NCBI GenBank assembly: GCA_021776785.1
Contig: JAJFFF010000012.1
Span: 62,001-126,000, forward strand
Origin: Planctomycetota bacterium
GTDB lineage: Bacteria; Planctomycetota; PLA2
Length of the DNA: 64,000 bases
Direction of reading: 5' to 3'
Positions 46,241 to 55,263 of the stretch are shown one piece after another. The notes beneath the pieces are model-generated. The model was not told the origin of the DNA. It searched no databases and was given only the letters and a program-made list of their open reading frames with translations. Both the position numbers and the translations under genes were made by a program. Within the stretch, counting starts at the first letter, position 1, and every line of letters begins with the position of its first letter.

Positions 46241-46695
46241 ATCAGCGGCGCCACAATCCGGAGGGCAACATGGGCGTACACGCCCGCAACGAGGTCATCC
46301 GCCATGACGCCATAGCCATGCGGCAACGCTTCGAGCGCGCGGATCGGCGGCGGCTTGAAAATATCGAAGAGGCGAAACATCAAAAAGGCGAGGACGAGCG
46401 TGACGCCAACGTTGTGCATGAGCGGCAGGGCGATCAAGACCACCAGGTAGCCTGCCACTTCGTCGATTACAAACCAGCCGGGATCTTTTTGCCCGAACTC
46501 TCGTTCCGCGCGTCGCGCGAGATAAACGCCCACCCCGCATACCGCGAGGGTGACAGCCACCACCACATAAATGGACGCGGCCGTCGCGTAGAGCAAAGCC
46601 CCCAAGGCCACGCCAAGGAGCGTCCCCCACGTGCCGGGAGCCTTGGGCAAGAGCCCGAGCCCAAACCCCGACCCCAAAAAACGAACCGCGCGCAT
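46237..46695 (-). CDS. pgpA: Phosphatidylglycerophosphatase A
   Basis: A 152-residue membrane enzyme that makes phosphatidylglycerol from its phosphate. Start ATG 46695 gives the usual short N terminus (RAVRFLGSGFGLGLLPKAPG); longer in-frame starts add un-PgpA-like sequence. PGTWGTLLG, WFVIDEVAGYLV (the metal-binding IDE) and FRLFDIFKPPPIRALEAL are diagnostic, and three to four membrane helices are seen. The 300-bp gap to 47004 is a divergent control region without a gene. Confidence 0.93.
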   Translation of the reverse strand: MRAVRFLGSGFGLGLLPKAPGTWGTLLGVALGALLYATAASIYVVVAVTLAVCGVGVYLARRAEREFGQKDPGWFVIDEVAGYLVVLIALPLMHNVGVTLVLAFLMFRLFDIFKPPPIRALEALPHGYGVMADDLVAGVYAHVALRIVAPLI

Positions 46696-47003
46696 CGTCG
46701 CATTGGACCGCACGCACGACCGACCGCAATGTTTGGGTGCTGTGCCGGGAAAGAAGCGCTCCAACCCTGCGAGGAGCTGCGCCGGTGACGGCGCCATGCG
46801 AAAGCGCCAAAACCGCTCAAACTCAACAACAGCGTGCTCACTCCCAAGGCGCGCCGGGACCGGCAAAAATCGAATCCGCGTGCGCCATCGAGTCAAAAGA
46901 GCCGAGAGCCACCAATAAGGTGCTTCCAACCCACTCGCAGAGACTAGCGGCAGTAGCGAGAGGCGGAGGAAACGACACTGCCGATCCGCGCTAGAGTAGC
47001 TCC

Positions 47004-49706
47004 GTGCGGGTGATGATCGGTGTGGCTGTCTTGGCTTTCGCGGCGTTGCTGCTCCTGCGAGAGGGAGAGCAAGACGTACGCTCGGCTGCGCGCGAAGCGC
47101 CCGCCAAGCCGTCCGACCTGCCGCGCCCCGCCGCATCCGAGCCACCGGAGCCACCGGAGCCATCGAATCTGGTCATTCGCGACGGCCTCGAGGGTCGCGT
47201 CTTCGACGAGGAGTGGCAGCCGATCGTCGGAGCGATTGCGGAGCACAAGACGGCGCGCGCGATCACGGATGCGACCGGCCGATTCGTGCTGCCCATGGGC
47301 CCGACCGCAACGATCCGAGCGCGCGGCTACGTGACCGCAAGCGCGCGGTGGGAATTTGTTACGCAACCGGTCGTCGTGGTTCTCGCGCGGGGCGGCATGC
47401 TCGCTGGCAAGGTGCGCGACGCGAAAGGTCGCCCGGTTGCCGGCGCGGGTGTTCGAACACGCCACGTCGAGACCGTTGCTGACCACGAAGGGCTCTATGC
47501 GCTTTCCGACCTGCCGGCGGGATTTCTCGATTTCATGGAAGCCCGCACACCCAACGGCGCTTGGCAAAAGTTAGCACGTCTCCCGGAGGTACCGGTGCGC
47601 GCGGGCGCGACGGCGAAGTTCGATCCGGTCGTTTTGGCGGGCGTGACCCTCTCGGGCACCGCGCCGCCCGGCGCCACGGTGCTGCTCACGCCGAAGCGCG
47701 CGCGGACGCAGGCCGATCAACGCGGCCGCTTTCGTTTCGATGGCGTGGCGCCCGGCCCGTATCGGGTGCGGCTGGACCCCGGGACGTACCACTCGATTCA
47801 CGTCGGCGAACACGACATCGCCGGGATCCATCTCAAGTCACCCGATCGCGCGACCTTGAGGGTAACCGGCGCCAACAGGCCGGGCACGTTGAGCATTGCC
47901 GGCACCCGGTGGCATGCCGAACCAAGCCCGCAAGGCGAACTGCTGTTTGAAAACGTCGTCGCAACTACGCACGCGAGCCTCAGCGTTGTTTCGATCCACT
48001 GTCCATCCATCGCTCTTCCCGCGGGCGAGACGACCTTGTATGCGATCCCCGCTCCGAATCTCGTCCTCGCCGGCGTCGTCGAGGATCCGGACGGCAATCC
48101 CGTGCGCGGCTCCAAGGTCACCGTCTACGAGGAAGACGGTGAACTCGGCTGGCGGTCAAAAATCTGGCGCGACACGACGGATGCCGCGGGTCGGTTCCGC
48201 GTGGAGGTGCGCTCCAATCAGAAACGCTTCGCGATCGTGGCGGAACACCCTGAGTTTGTGGCGGCTGTCCTGCGCCGGTTGGAGGCATCGTCCGACGCGT
48301 TAACGCTTCGCCTTAGCGCCGGAGCGGTCATCGAAGGAACGGTCGTACGTGAAAACGGAGAGGCTGCGCGGTACGCCTGGGTCGGCGCCTACATCCGGGA
48401 TCCGCGTTGGTCGCACGGGTTCGGGAGGCGCGACGCGGTGAGCGACTATTTGGACAACGGCCCTCGTCACGACCGTTTTACCCGAGCCGATGAGTCCGGG
48501 AATTTTCGGCTGTCGGCACTTGTGCCGGGGAAGTACTGGGTGACCGCCGATTACCCTGAATGCGATCCGATAGAAACGGGTGGCTCGCCAGTGCGCTTGA
48601 TCGTGGCGTCCAAGGTTGGGGGCTCGATCGCGGGTATCGTCGTGGATCCACGCGGCCAGCGCGTGTCCGGCGCCATCGTCGTCGCGGGCGACCGCCAGGC
48701 AAGAGCGGATCACGCGGGCCGCATCCAGATCGAAGAACTCTCCGATGAGGTCTACGATCTGGTGGCCAAGCCGCAGGAGAGCGGCATCTTGATCGGGCCG
48801 CACTTCGTCGCGACGACGCTCCGACGCGTGACGGTCGGCCGCGTCGATGTCGTCATGCGCACCGGCGATGGCCGGGTCATCCGCGGACGCATTCTCAATG
48901 ACGAGGGCGATCCCGTTGCCGGCGCGAAGGTCAAGTTGCTTCCGCCGCCGCCGCCGAAAGATCCGGGCATTGGAAGACGTCCCAACACGCCGCGAACAAC
49001 AACGGCCGCTGACGGGCGGTACACACTGCGCGGATTGCCACTGGGCCGGGTCAACCTTGTCGCGTTTCGTGACGGGCTGATGCCCGCCCTGTTTGAAGCG
49101 AAGGGCGATGCCGCAGACGACGTAAAATTGTCGCGCGGTGAATCCGTGTCCGGCACTCTGATGAACGCCGAGGGACGGCCTGCTGCACAGCGCTCGCTGA
49201 ACCTTTCTCTTCGCAAGGCGGCCCGCGAGGCCGACGTCTTTCCGTGGCGGCGGGATTGGAGCCAGTACGGGCCGCGGTTCGATACGCGGACGACCGCCGA
49301 CGGCAGTTTTAGGTTCACGGGACTCCCCGCTGGCGAGTACACGCTCAAGCTGGCGGCCGGCAATGACATGACTCCGGTAACGGTGTCGTCGGGAGCAACC
49401 AGTGTGAAACTAGAGCTCTTGCCGCTGCTGACGATTACGGGTGTCGTGGTCGACGAAAATGGTCAACCGGTCCACAAGCGCGGCCATCGCGTGTACAAGA
49501 TTTCGGCCAACCACGCGAGCGGGCAGGTTGGGTACATCCGCTTGGCAGAGGATGGCAGTTTCCGCTTCGACCGCGTTCCCGCAGGCAAGATCCGCCTTCA
49601 CGTCATCGGCTGGGCGGACTTCAACTCCAAGGAGCTAGATGTCGAAGCCGGCGCGCAAGACGTACGCGTTCAACTCGAACCGAGCCCGTACCGCCAGCCA
49701 CGCTGA
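47004..49706 (+). CDS. Large secreted protein with repeated carboxypeptidase-regulatory-like domains
   Basis: A 900-residue exported protein with an N-terminal signal or anchor (VMIGVAVLAFAALLLL) and a Pro/Glu-rich spacer (PPEPPEPS). The rest is a string of about eight beta-sandwich carboxypeptidase-regulatory-like domains, each with the pattern G-x-V-x-D-x-x-G-x-P-V-x-G-A (for example LAGKVRDAKGRPVAGAGV, VLAGVVEDPDGNPVRGSK, RGRILNDEGDPVAGAKV, ITGVVVDENGQPVHKRG) and F-R-F-x-x-L-P-x-G-x-Y. No catalytic domain is present. Such chains are common surface proteins in Planctomycetota, with an adhesive or structural role assumed. GTG start. Confidence 0.85.
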   Translation: MRVMIGVAVLAFAALLLLREGEQDVRSAAREAPAKPSDLPRPAASEPPEPPEPSNLVIRDGLEGRVFDEEWQPIVGAIAEHKTARAITDATGRFVLPMGPTATIRARGYVTASARWEFVTQPVVVVLARGGMLAGKVRDAKGRPVAGAGVRTRHVETVADHEGLYALSDLPAGFLDFMEARTPNGAWQKLARLPEVPVRAGATAKFDPVVLAGVTLSGTAPPGATVLLTPKRARTQADQRGRFRFDGVAPGPYRVRLDPGTYHSIHVGEHDIAGIHLKSPDRATLRVTGANRPGTLSIAGTRWHAEPSPQGELLFENVVATTHASLSVVSIHCPSIALPAGETTLYAIPAPNLVLAGVVEDPDGNPVRGSKVTVYEEDGELGWRSKIWRDTTDAAGRFRVEVRSNQKRFAIVAEHPEFVAAVLRRLEASSDALTLRLSAGAVIEGTVVRENGEAARYAWVGAYIRDPRWSHGFGRRDAVSDYLDNGPRHDRFTRADESGNFRLSALVPGKYWVTADYPECDPIETGGSPVRLIVASKVGGSIAGIVVDPRGQRVSGAIVVAGDRQARADHAGRIQIEELSDEVYDLVAKPQESGILIGPHFVATTLRRVTVGRVDVVMRTGDGRVIRGRILNDEGDPVAGAKVKLLPPPPPKDPGIGRRPNTPRTTTAADGRYTLRGLPLGRVNLVAFRDGLMPALFEAKGDAADDVKLSRGESVSGTLMNAEGRPAAQRSLNLSLRKAAREADVFPWRRDWSQYGPRFDTRTTADGSFRFTGLPAGEYTLKLAAGNDMTPVTVSSGATSVKLELLPLLTITGVVVDENGQPVHKRGHRVYKISANHASGQVGYIRLAEDGSFRFDRVPAGKIRLHVIGWADFNSKELDVEAGAQDVRVQLEPSPYRQPR

Positions 49707-49966
49707 TGGCGCCGGTGGGTTCCCCCGCATCCGCCCGGGCACGGTTCGTGATCTGACCGGACGTCGATACCAAGCCGGCTTCTTCGGCGAAAAAAACGCG
49801 CCGACAGTCGGTCCGACGTCATGGTCCGGTAGCCCCAACCAGCTGCCCGGACCGAGTGTGCCCCCAGGCTCTTCGGACATCTTCTTCTTACGACGGTCGC
49901 ACCAACGTTGTCGGTTGCGCCGAGGCCCACGGCGATGCACACCGGCGTAGAATGAGCAGGGTTGCT

Positions 49967-51130
49967 ATGAAGGATTCGTTGGTCATCGCTCTCGTCTGCG
50001 TGTTTTCAGCAACAACGCCCGCACGCGACCTGGATCTGTCATCGAGTCAGCGCCTCCAGCTCGAGCAGGTTCAACCGATGCTCCGCAAGCATGTCGACTT
50101 GTCGCTTGCACGCCGTGTCCGGCAAATGCTCTCGGCGTTCACCCTTCGCGATCTCGCTAACCTCTCAAATACGGGGGAGTTCAAGGCGCTCGACGCGGAA
50201 CAACGAATTGCTCTATCTCAGATCGCAGATACCGTTGTGTTTGCCGGAACCCACGCGAACCTTAAGAAGCCGTGGAAAATCGGTTTTCTCGTCGCGTCGC
50301 CGAAGAGCGCAGCTCGATTCCGCGCACTCTACCTTCTGCTTCGCGAGACGTTCGATGACGATCTCGATGCTGTCGCCAATGCCCTTGTTTTGAGCGACAA
50401 GCCCGAGTTGCGACTGGCGGCGGGACGCATCGCGAAACTTCTTACTCTATTTCACGGGCCGAGCGCGGCGCGCGTCGCCATTGCGAAACGGCTTCTAAAC
50501 GATCCCGTTCCGAATGTCGCAGCGTTATTTGCGGTTCACGACGCGCATGGCTTCGAGAGCAAAGAGGTCGTGGACGTCATGGTCAAAAAGTTAACGGACC
50601 GCCGGGAGCTTCAACGCAACGTTCCAGAGGGGCTGCAAGCATGGGAGGGCACGGTTGCCTCCGCTATCCGTGAGACACTGCGGGCCGAGTTCCTCCTTCA
50701 CTTTGAGGCCAAGGGCTCTTGGGGCAAGATCACGAATCGAAAGCTGCGCACGTGGTGGCGCAACAATCGCGCGCGCTATTCATTCGGGCCCGAACCGGGC
50801 CGTTGGACGCTGGTAGCGAGCTGGAAGGGAAAATGCACGTTGGCGCAGGCGACCAAGATCGGCCGCCCCAACGACCGCATTTCGGTGAAGATCGATGCGT
50901 ACGACGAGTCTTGGACTCATGGTCGTCCGCACTTCTCGGGCGCCGTCCACTTTCATTGGCTCGATCGTACCGACGATTTCGCGGGCGTCGGTCCAAACAA
51001 TGCCGAGATGGGCGCTCGCGCACGTGGACGCCTCGGCCCAGACTCGATGGAAGTCGTGTACTACGTCGTGCCGAATCACAAAGACCAGTACCGAGTATTC
51101 TTCCGACTGTGGGCGAAGCGACGGGAATGA
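49967..51130 (+). CDS. Hypothetical exported protein
   Basis: A 387-residue protein with a signal peptide (KDSLVIALVCVFSATTPARD). The middle is helical and HEAT-like (LRLAAGRIAKLLTLFHGPSA, VPNVAALFAVHDAHGF). The C-terminal part (from about 280) is beta-rich with Trp (PGRWTLVASWKGKCTLAQ, HWLDRTDDFAGVG). I do not recognise the family. ATG 49967 is the start used; ATG 49952 is five codons upstream. The 49707-49966 gap upstream has no gene. Confidence 0.65.
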   Translation: MKDSLVIALVCVFSATTPARDLDLSSSQRLQLEQVQPMLRKHVDLSLARRVRQMLSAFTLRDLANLSNTGEFKALDAEQRIALSQIADTVVFAGTHANLKKPWKIGFLVASPKSAARFRALYLLLRETFDDDLDAVANALVLSDKPELRLAAGRIAKLLTLFHGPSAARVAIAKRLLNDPVPNVAALFAVHDAHGFESKEVVDVMVKKLTDRRELQRNVPEGLQAWEGTVASAIRETLRAEFLLHFEAKGSWGKITNRKLRTWWRNNRARYSFGPEPGRWTLVASWKGKCTLAQATKIGRPNDRISVKIDAYDESWTHGRPHFSGAVHFHWLDRTDDFAGVGPNNAEMGARARGRLGPDSMEVVYYVVPNHKDQYRVFFRLWAKRRE

Positions 51131-51373
51131 CCTGCCCACGTGGAGATACTAAGCACCGGCTCGTAGAGAATCCGGACGCGAACCAGCACACCAACTCGCC
51201 TTGCGAAGCCGCCGCATGCAGCGTTCGCGGTTCCGCTGCTAGGGCCGCGATGAAACGCTTGACCAAGCTGCGAATCGCGTGCGAATTAACGCTAGCGCTC
51301 GGCCTGCGCACCAAGCCCAGTCAACGTTTCTTTGGCGAGACAAAGCGCCAATCTCCGCGGGCGGAGCCAAGCG

Positions 51374-51613
51374 CTAACAGCCGCTATTGCCGTTCGCGAC
51401 GTCGCGCTTCAGGCGATTCCAATCTTCCGCTACGCGGTTTGCGGCGTGTGCGTTTCGGTTGTTCTGGCCCCGCGCGCCGGTATGAGGCTGGCACCACACG
51501 CAGACGCTCTCGAATGTGAACGGCGAGTCGATCGATCGTGCGATTCCCTCAAGCATTTCCTTCTTCTCGGCCGTGGTCATGCAGTGGCCGCCAACTTCCA
51601 CCAACTCAGACAT
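51374..51613 (-). CDS. Possible small hypothetical protein
   Basis: A 79-residue frame on the same strand as smc, 97 bp after the smc stop. Unlike the surrounding shadows it has balanced composition and normal codon use (MSELVEVGGHCMTTAEKKEM, IDSPFTFESVCVWCQ, NRVAEDWNRLKRDV), with a Cys pair (CVWC). No homology is recognised. The frame stays open upstream without an ATG. The rest of 51131-51710 shows no gene. Confidence 0.3.
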   Translation of the reverse strand: MSELVEVGGHCMTTAEKKEMLEGIARSIDSPFTFESVCVWCQPHTGARGQNNRNAHAANRVAEDWNRLKRDVANGNSGC

Positions 51614-51710
51614 CTCCAGACTCGGAGCACGCAGAACATGTTGGGCGGGACACTTGGCGCCGTCCGTGCTCGCCGCTGAGGACTTTTAGGATAGAACTGG
51701 TCCGGCACAC

Positions 51711-54700
51711 TTACGTCAAGCCAACCACGCGGCCGGCTTCGATATCGGAAAACTTCACGCTCACCTGACGGCTCACGCCGGCCTCCGGCATCGTTACGCC
51801 GTACAGTCGATGGGCCACCGTCATCGTCGGTCGCGCGTGCGTGATGACGATGAACTGTCCGCGCGTGGCGAAGTCCTTCAGCATTTCGCACATGCGGATC
51901 GTGTTCGCTTCGTCGAGCGCAGCGTCCACTTCGTCGAGCAGGCAAAACGGCGGCGGCTTCGTCTGGTAGAGGCTGAACAAGAGCGCCACCGTCGTCAGCG
52001 ATCGTTCGCCACCCGACAACAACGCCATATTGCGCAGCTCTTTGCCCGGCGGCCGCACTCTTACTTCGATGCCGGACTCCAAGACGTCCTCTTCGTCCTC
52101 TAAGAACAGCTCCGCTTTGCCGCCACCAAAGAGCTTCCGGAACGTGACTTCGAAGTGTTTGCGGACCTCGTAAAACGTCTCGCGGAAGCGCGTGGTGCAT
52201 ACCTCGTCAATTTTCTCAATCGTGTCCCGGAGCTGCTTGTCGGCGTTGATGAGATCGGACTCCTGCGTCTTGAGGAAACCGATCTTCTCTTCGACCTCTT
52301 CGAGTTGATCCAAGGCGGCGTGGTTCACGTTGCCGAGCCGCTCGATCTTGCTTTGGAGATCCTTGATTTCGGATTCCAGTTGCTCGGGATCAGCCGCCCG
52401 CGTTTCCTCGTCCAGCTCAACGGAATCAAGCTCCAGGCCGAAGTCTTCGCGCACCTGACTGAGCAGCGTCTCAACGCGGTAGCGCAACTCGTTCTCGCGG
52501 AGCCGCCACTTCTCAAGCTCCTCGCGGCGCTTTTCGTGGGCGTCGCGCAACGAGCGCACGCGCCCGCCAGCCTGATCCATCGTCTGCTGCATCTCGTGCG
52601 CGCGCGCGCGCCGTTCTTTGACGTCTTTCGCCAGCACCGCGAGCGTCTTGTCGTGCTCGGCCACGATCAAGCGCAGCGACTCGATCTCGTTGAGGCACGT
52701 CTCGCGCCGCGTACGGCACTGCTTCGCTTCTTCGGCACGCGCTTCGCCTTCGCGACGCGCGGCGGCAATCGTCGCGGCTAAGACGTGCATTCGCGCAGCC
52801 AACGCGCTCGCCTTCTCGACCCAACGTGCGAGGTCGATCTTGGCCTCGGTGTGAAGGCGCGCGGACTCTTCTCGGTCCTGCGCGGCGGCGGCCAGTTTGG
52901 CCTGAAGGCCATCGGACTGGCCGTCGAGTTTGGAACGCTCGGTTTCGAGCCGCTGCAAACTCTCGCGCGCTTGCTCCAACTGCACGTCCAACGTCTGCGC
53001 CTGATGAGCCAACTCGGTGCGCTCCGCACGCTCATGATCGATCTCGACGGCGCGCGACGACGCCTCCTTGCGGGCGCTGGCTAGATTTTCACTCTCGCTG
53101 CGCACCTGCTGGCGAATCGTGACCAAGCGCGGCTTGAGGTCAGCGATTGTGGTTTCCCAGTCGCCGGTCGTGCGACGCGCGGCGGCGACGCGTGCGTCGA
53201 CGGCACGCTGCGACTCCTCCGCTTTTGCGAACCGTTCTTCGACTTCGGCGAGCTCCGCGTTGCGCACAACGAGGCCCGCGCCGGTGCCGCCGGTCCCGCC
53301 GACGATGGCGCCGACCGCGTCGCACATTTCGCCCGAAAGCGCGATCACGCGGACGCCCGATCCGGCGACCAACGCCTCGTCGAGGGTCCCGACGATGCGC
53401 GTGTCCTGAAGCAACGCGCCCAACCACCACACGTCGAGACCGTCGAACGGTGCGGGGAGCGGGCGCCGTTCGACGCGATCGAGCGGCAACACGCGGGCGC
53501 GTCCGCGCTCGCCCTCCTGCAGCCAACGAATGGCCGCCACGGCCTGGTCCGTCGTGTCGAACACGACCGCGCTGGCGAGAGCGCCGAGCGCCTGGTCCAA
53601 CGCAGCGGCCTGCGCTCCGGCGTCGCCGATCAAAGCGGCAACGGTACCGTGCATGCCGTCGAACTTCGCGTCGAGCAAAGCACGGGTGCCTCGATCGAGG
53701 CCCTCGCCCTCGGCGACCAACCCGCGGAGAAGTTCGCGGCGCGCGGACAGATCCGCCAGTTCACCGCCGACCTGGTGCGCGACGCTGCCGGCGGCTTCCG
53801 CCTCGCGTCGCGACGCCCGCTCGTTTTCCTCGGCCAAGTGCAGCCGATCCTCGAGCGCACGCTGCTCTTCTTCGGCCTTGCGAAGCGACAGGTCGAATTC
53901 CTCGCGCTGCGCTTCGATCGAACGCAACTCATCACCGGACGAACTCGCGCGCTCTTCCAGACGGGTTAAGCGCTGGCGAATCGCTTTGAGTTCGGCGCTG
54001 GCGGTCAACTCGACGTTGCGCGCTTCGGTTTCCTCGCGAAACGCCTCGGCGCGTCGAAGGTCCAGCGCATCGCGCTCCCGCTTCAAGACCGCGACGCGCT
54101 CATCAACTTTGTCCAAAGCGCCAGCGGCCTCCCGCAACGCGAGATCACGCTGTTGCTGTTGCTCGGCGGCGCTCTCGTTGTCGAGGCGCGCACGTTCGCA
54201 ATCCGCTTCCTGTTCCGCCGCACGACGCAAGGCATCGTCGCCAACGGACTCGGCGGTCGCGGCGCGTTCGAGTAGCTCTTCCGCCTCGCGCACGCGGTCG
54301 GCTTGTTTTTCCTCGGACGCGCGACGCTCGCCGACAAGGCCCGCCATGCGCGCCTCCGCCGCTGCCGCTTCGTCTTTCACCGCGTCGAGTTCGCGGCGCC
54401 GTGTTTCGCCCAGCTCGATCGCCTCTTCTAAGGCTTCGCGCGCGGCGGACTCGGCATCGCCAATCGACGTGAGCTGCTCTTGGGTCTCGTCGCGACGACG
54501 CGACAGCTCGGCAAAGCGAGCAAGAGCACCCACGACCTTTTTTTTCTTGAGATCCTCGCTGAACTCGTGCCAGCGCCGCGCCTTCCCAGCTTGGATCTTG
54601 AGGGAGCGCTGCCGCGTTTCGTACTCGGACAGCATGTCGCGCATGCGGGCGAGGTTTTCCGTCGTCCGTTCGAGTTTGCGCTCGGTCTCCTTGCGCCGCG

Positions 54701-55214
54701 CGCGGTACTTGGAGATCCCGGCCGCTTCCTCGAACACGCGGCGCCGCTCCATCGGATCGGCGCGCAGCAAACGGTCGATGTTGCCCTGCTCCATCACCGT
54801 CAACGCGCCGGGTCCGCCGCCCGAGTCCATGAGCAGCTCACGGATGTCGCGCAGGCGCGCTTTCGCCCCGTTGATCAAGTACTCGCTCTCGCCGGACTTA
54901 TAGAGGCGGCGCGTGATCGCCACTTCGATGAAATCGAGAGGGAGCGTTTGCGCCTCGTTGTCCAAAACGAGTGTGACGTCCGCGAAACCGACGCCTTTAC
55001 GCGAATCGGTGCCGGAGAAAATCACGTCCTGCATCTCTTTGCCGCGGAGGCTGCTGGGACGTTGTTCGCCGAGCACCCATTTGACGGCGTCGACGACGTT
55101 GCTTTTGCCGCATCCGTTGGGACCGACAATCACATTGATTCCGTCCTCGAATACGAACTCCGTTTTGTCGGCGAAGCTCTTGAATCCGTGGAGGATGAGT
55201 TTTTTGAGTTTCAT
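51711..55214 (-). CDS. smc: Chromosome segregation ATPase SMC
   Basis: A 1167-residue SMC protein that condenses and segregates the chromosome with ScpA/ScpB. ATP head N part with Walker A GPNGCGKSN (31-39), a long coiled coil (about 170-500), a Gly-rich hinge (about 505-660, VGAIVGGTGGTGAGLV), a second coil, and the C-terminal head with signature LLSGGERSLTTVALLFSLY and Walker B FCLLDEVDAALDEAN. Start ATG 55214 (KLKKLILHGFKSFADKTEF). It is the third gene of an nrdR-led unit, 49 nt after the ATP-cone gene. Confidence 0.97.
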   Translation of the reverse strand: MKLKKLILHGFKSFADKTEFVFEDGINVIVGPNGCGKSNVVDAVKWVLGEQRPSSLRGKEMQDVIFSGTDSRKGVGFADVTLVLDNEAQTLPLDFIEVAITRRLYKSGESEYLINGAKARLRDIRELLMDSGGGPGALTVMEQGNIDRLLRADPMERRRVFEEAAGISKYRARRKETERKLERTTENLARMRDMLSEYETRQRSLKIQAGKARRWHEFSEDLKKKKVVGALARFAELSRRRDETQEQLTSIGDAESAAREALEEAIELGETRRRELDAVKDEAAAAEARMAGLVGERRASEEKQADRVREAEELLERAATAESVGDDALRRAAEQEADCERARLDNESAAEQQQQRDLALREAAGALDKVDERVAVLKRERDALDLRRAEAFREETEARNVELTASAELKAIRQRLTRLEERASSSGDELRSIEAQREEFDLSLRKAEEEQRALEDRLHLAEENERASRREAEAAGSVAHQVGGELADLSARRELLRGLVAEGEGLDRGTRALLDAKFDGMHGTVAALIGDAGAQAAALDQALGALASAVVFDTTDQAVAAIRWLQEGERGRARVLPLDRVERRPLPAPFDGLDVWWLGALLQDTRIVGTLDEALVAGSGVRVIALSGEMCDAVGAIVGGTGGTGAGLVVRNAELAEVEERFAKAEESQRAVDARVAAARRTTGDWETTIADLKPRLVTIRQQVRSESENLASARKEASSRAVEIDHERAERTELAHQAQTLDVQLEQARESLQRLETERSKLDGQSDGLQAKLAAAAQDREESARLHTEAKIDLARWVEKASALAARMHVLAATIAAARREGEARAEEAKQCRTRRETCLNEIESLRLIVAEHDKTLAVLAKDVKERRARAHEMQQTMDQAGGRVRSLRDAHEKRREELEKWRLRENELRYRVETLLSQVREDFGLELDSVELDEETRAADPEQLESEIKDLQSKIERLGNVNHAALDQLEEVEEKIGFLKTQESDLINADKQLRDTIEKIDEVCTTRFRETFYEVRKHFEVTFRKLFGGGKAELFLEDEEDVLESGIEVRVRPPGKELRNMALLSGGERSLTTVALLFSLYQTKPPPFCLLDEVDAALDEANTIRMCEMLKDFATRGQFIVITHARPTMTVAHRLYGVTMPEAGVSRQVSVKFSDIEAGRVVGLT

Positions 55215-55263
55215 GCTGCGTTTGCTACTGCTGCGGGCGCGAAATTGGTCTTGGAATCGACCA

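Noticed and set aside
50719-51519. A 266-residue plus-strand frame overlapping the 49967-51130 gene
   Set aside because: It is a frame-shifted shadow of that gene that continues into the gene-free gap; its composition is Arg/Ser-rich.
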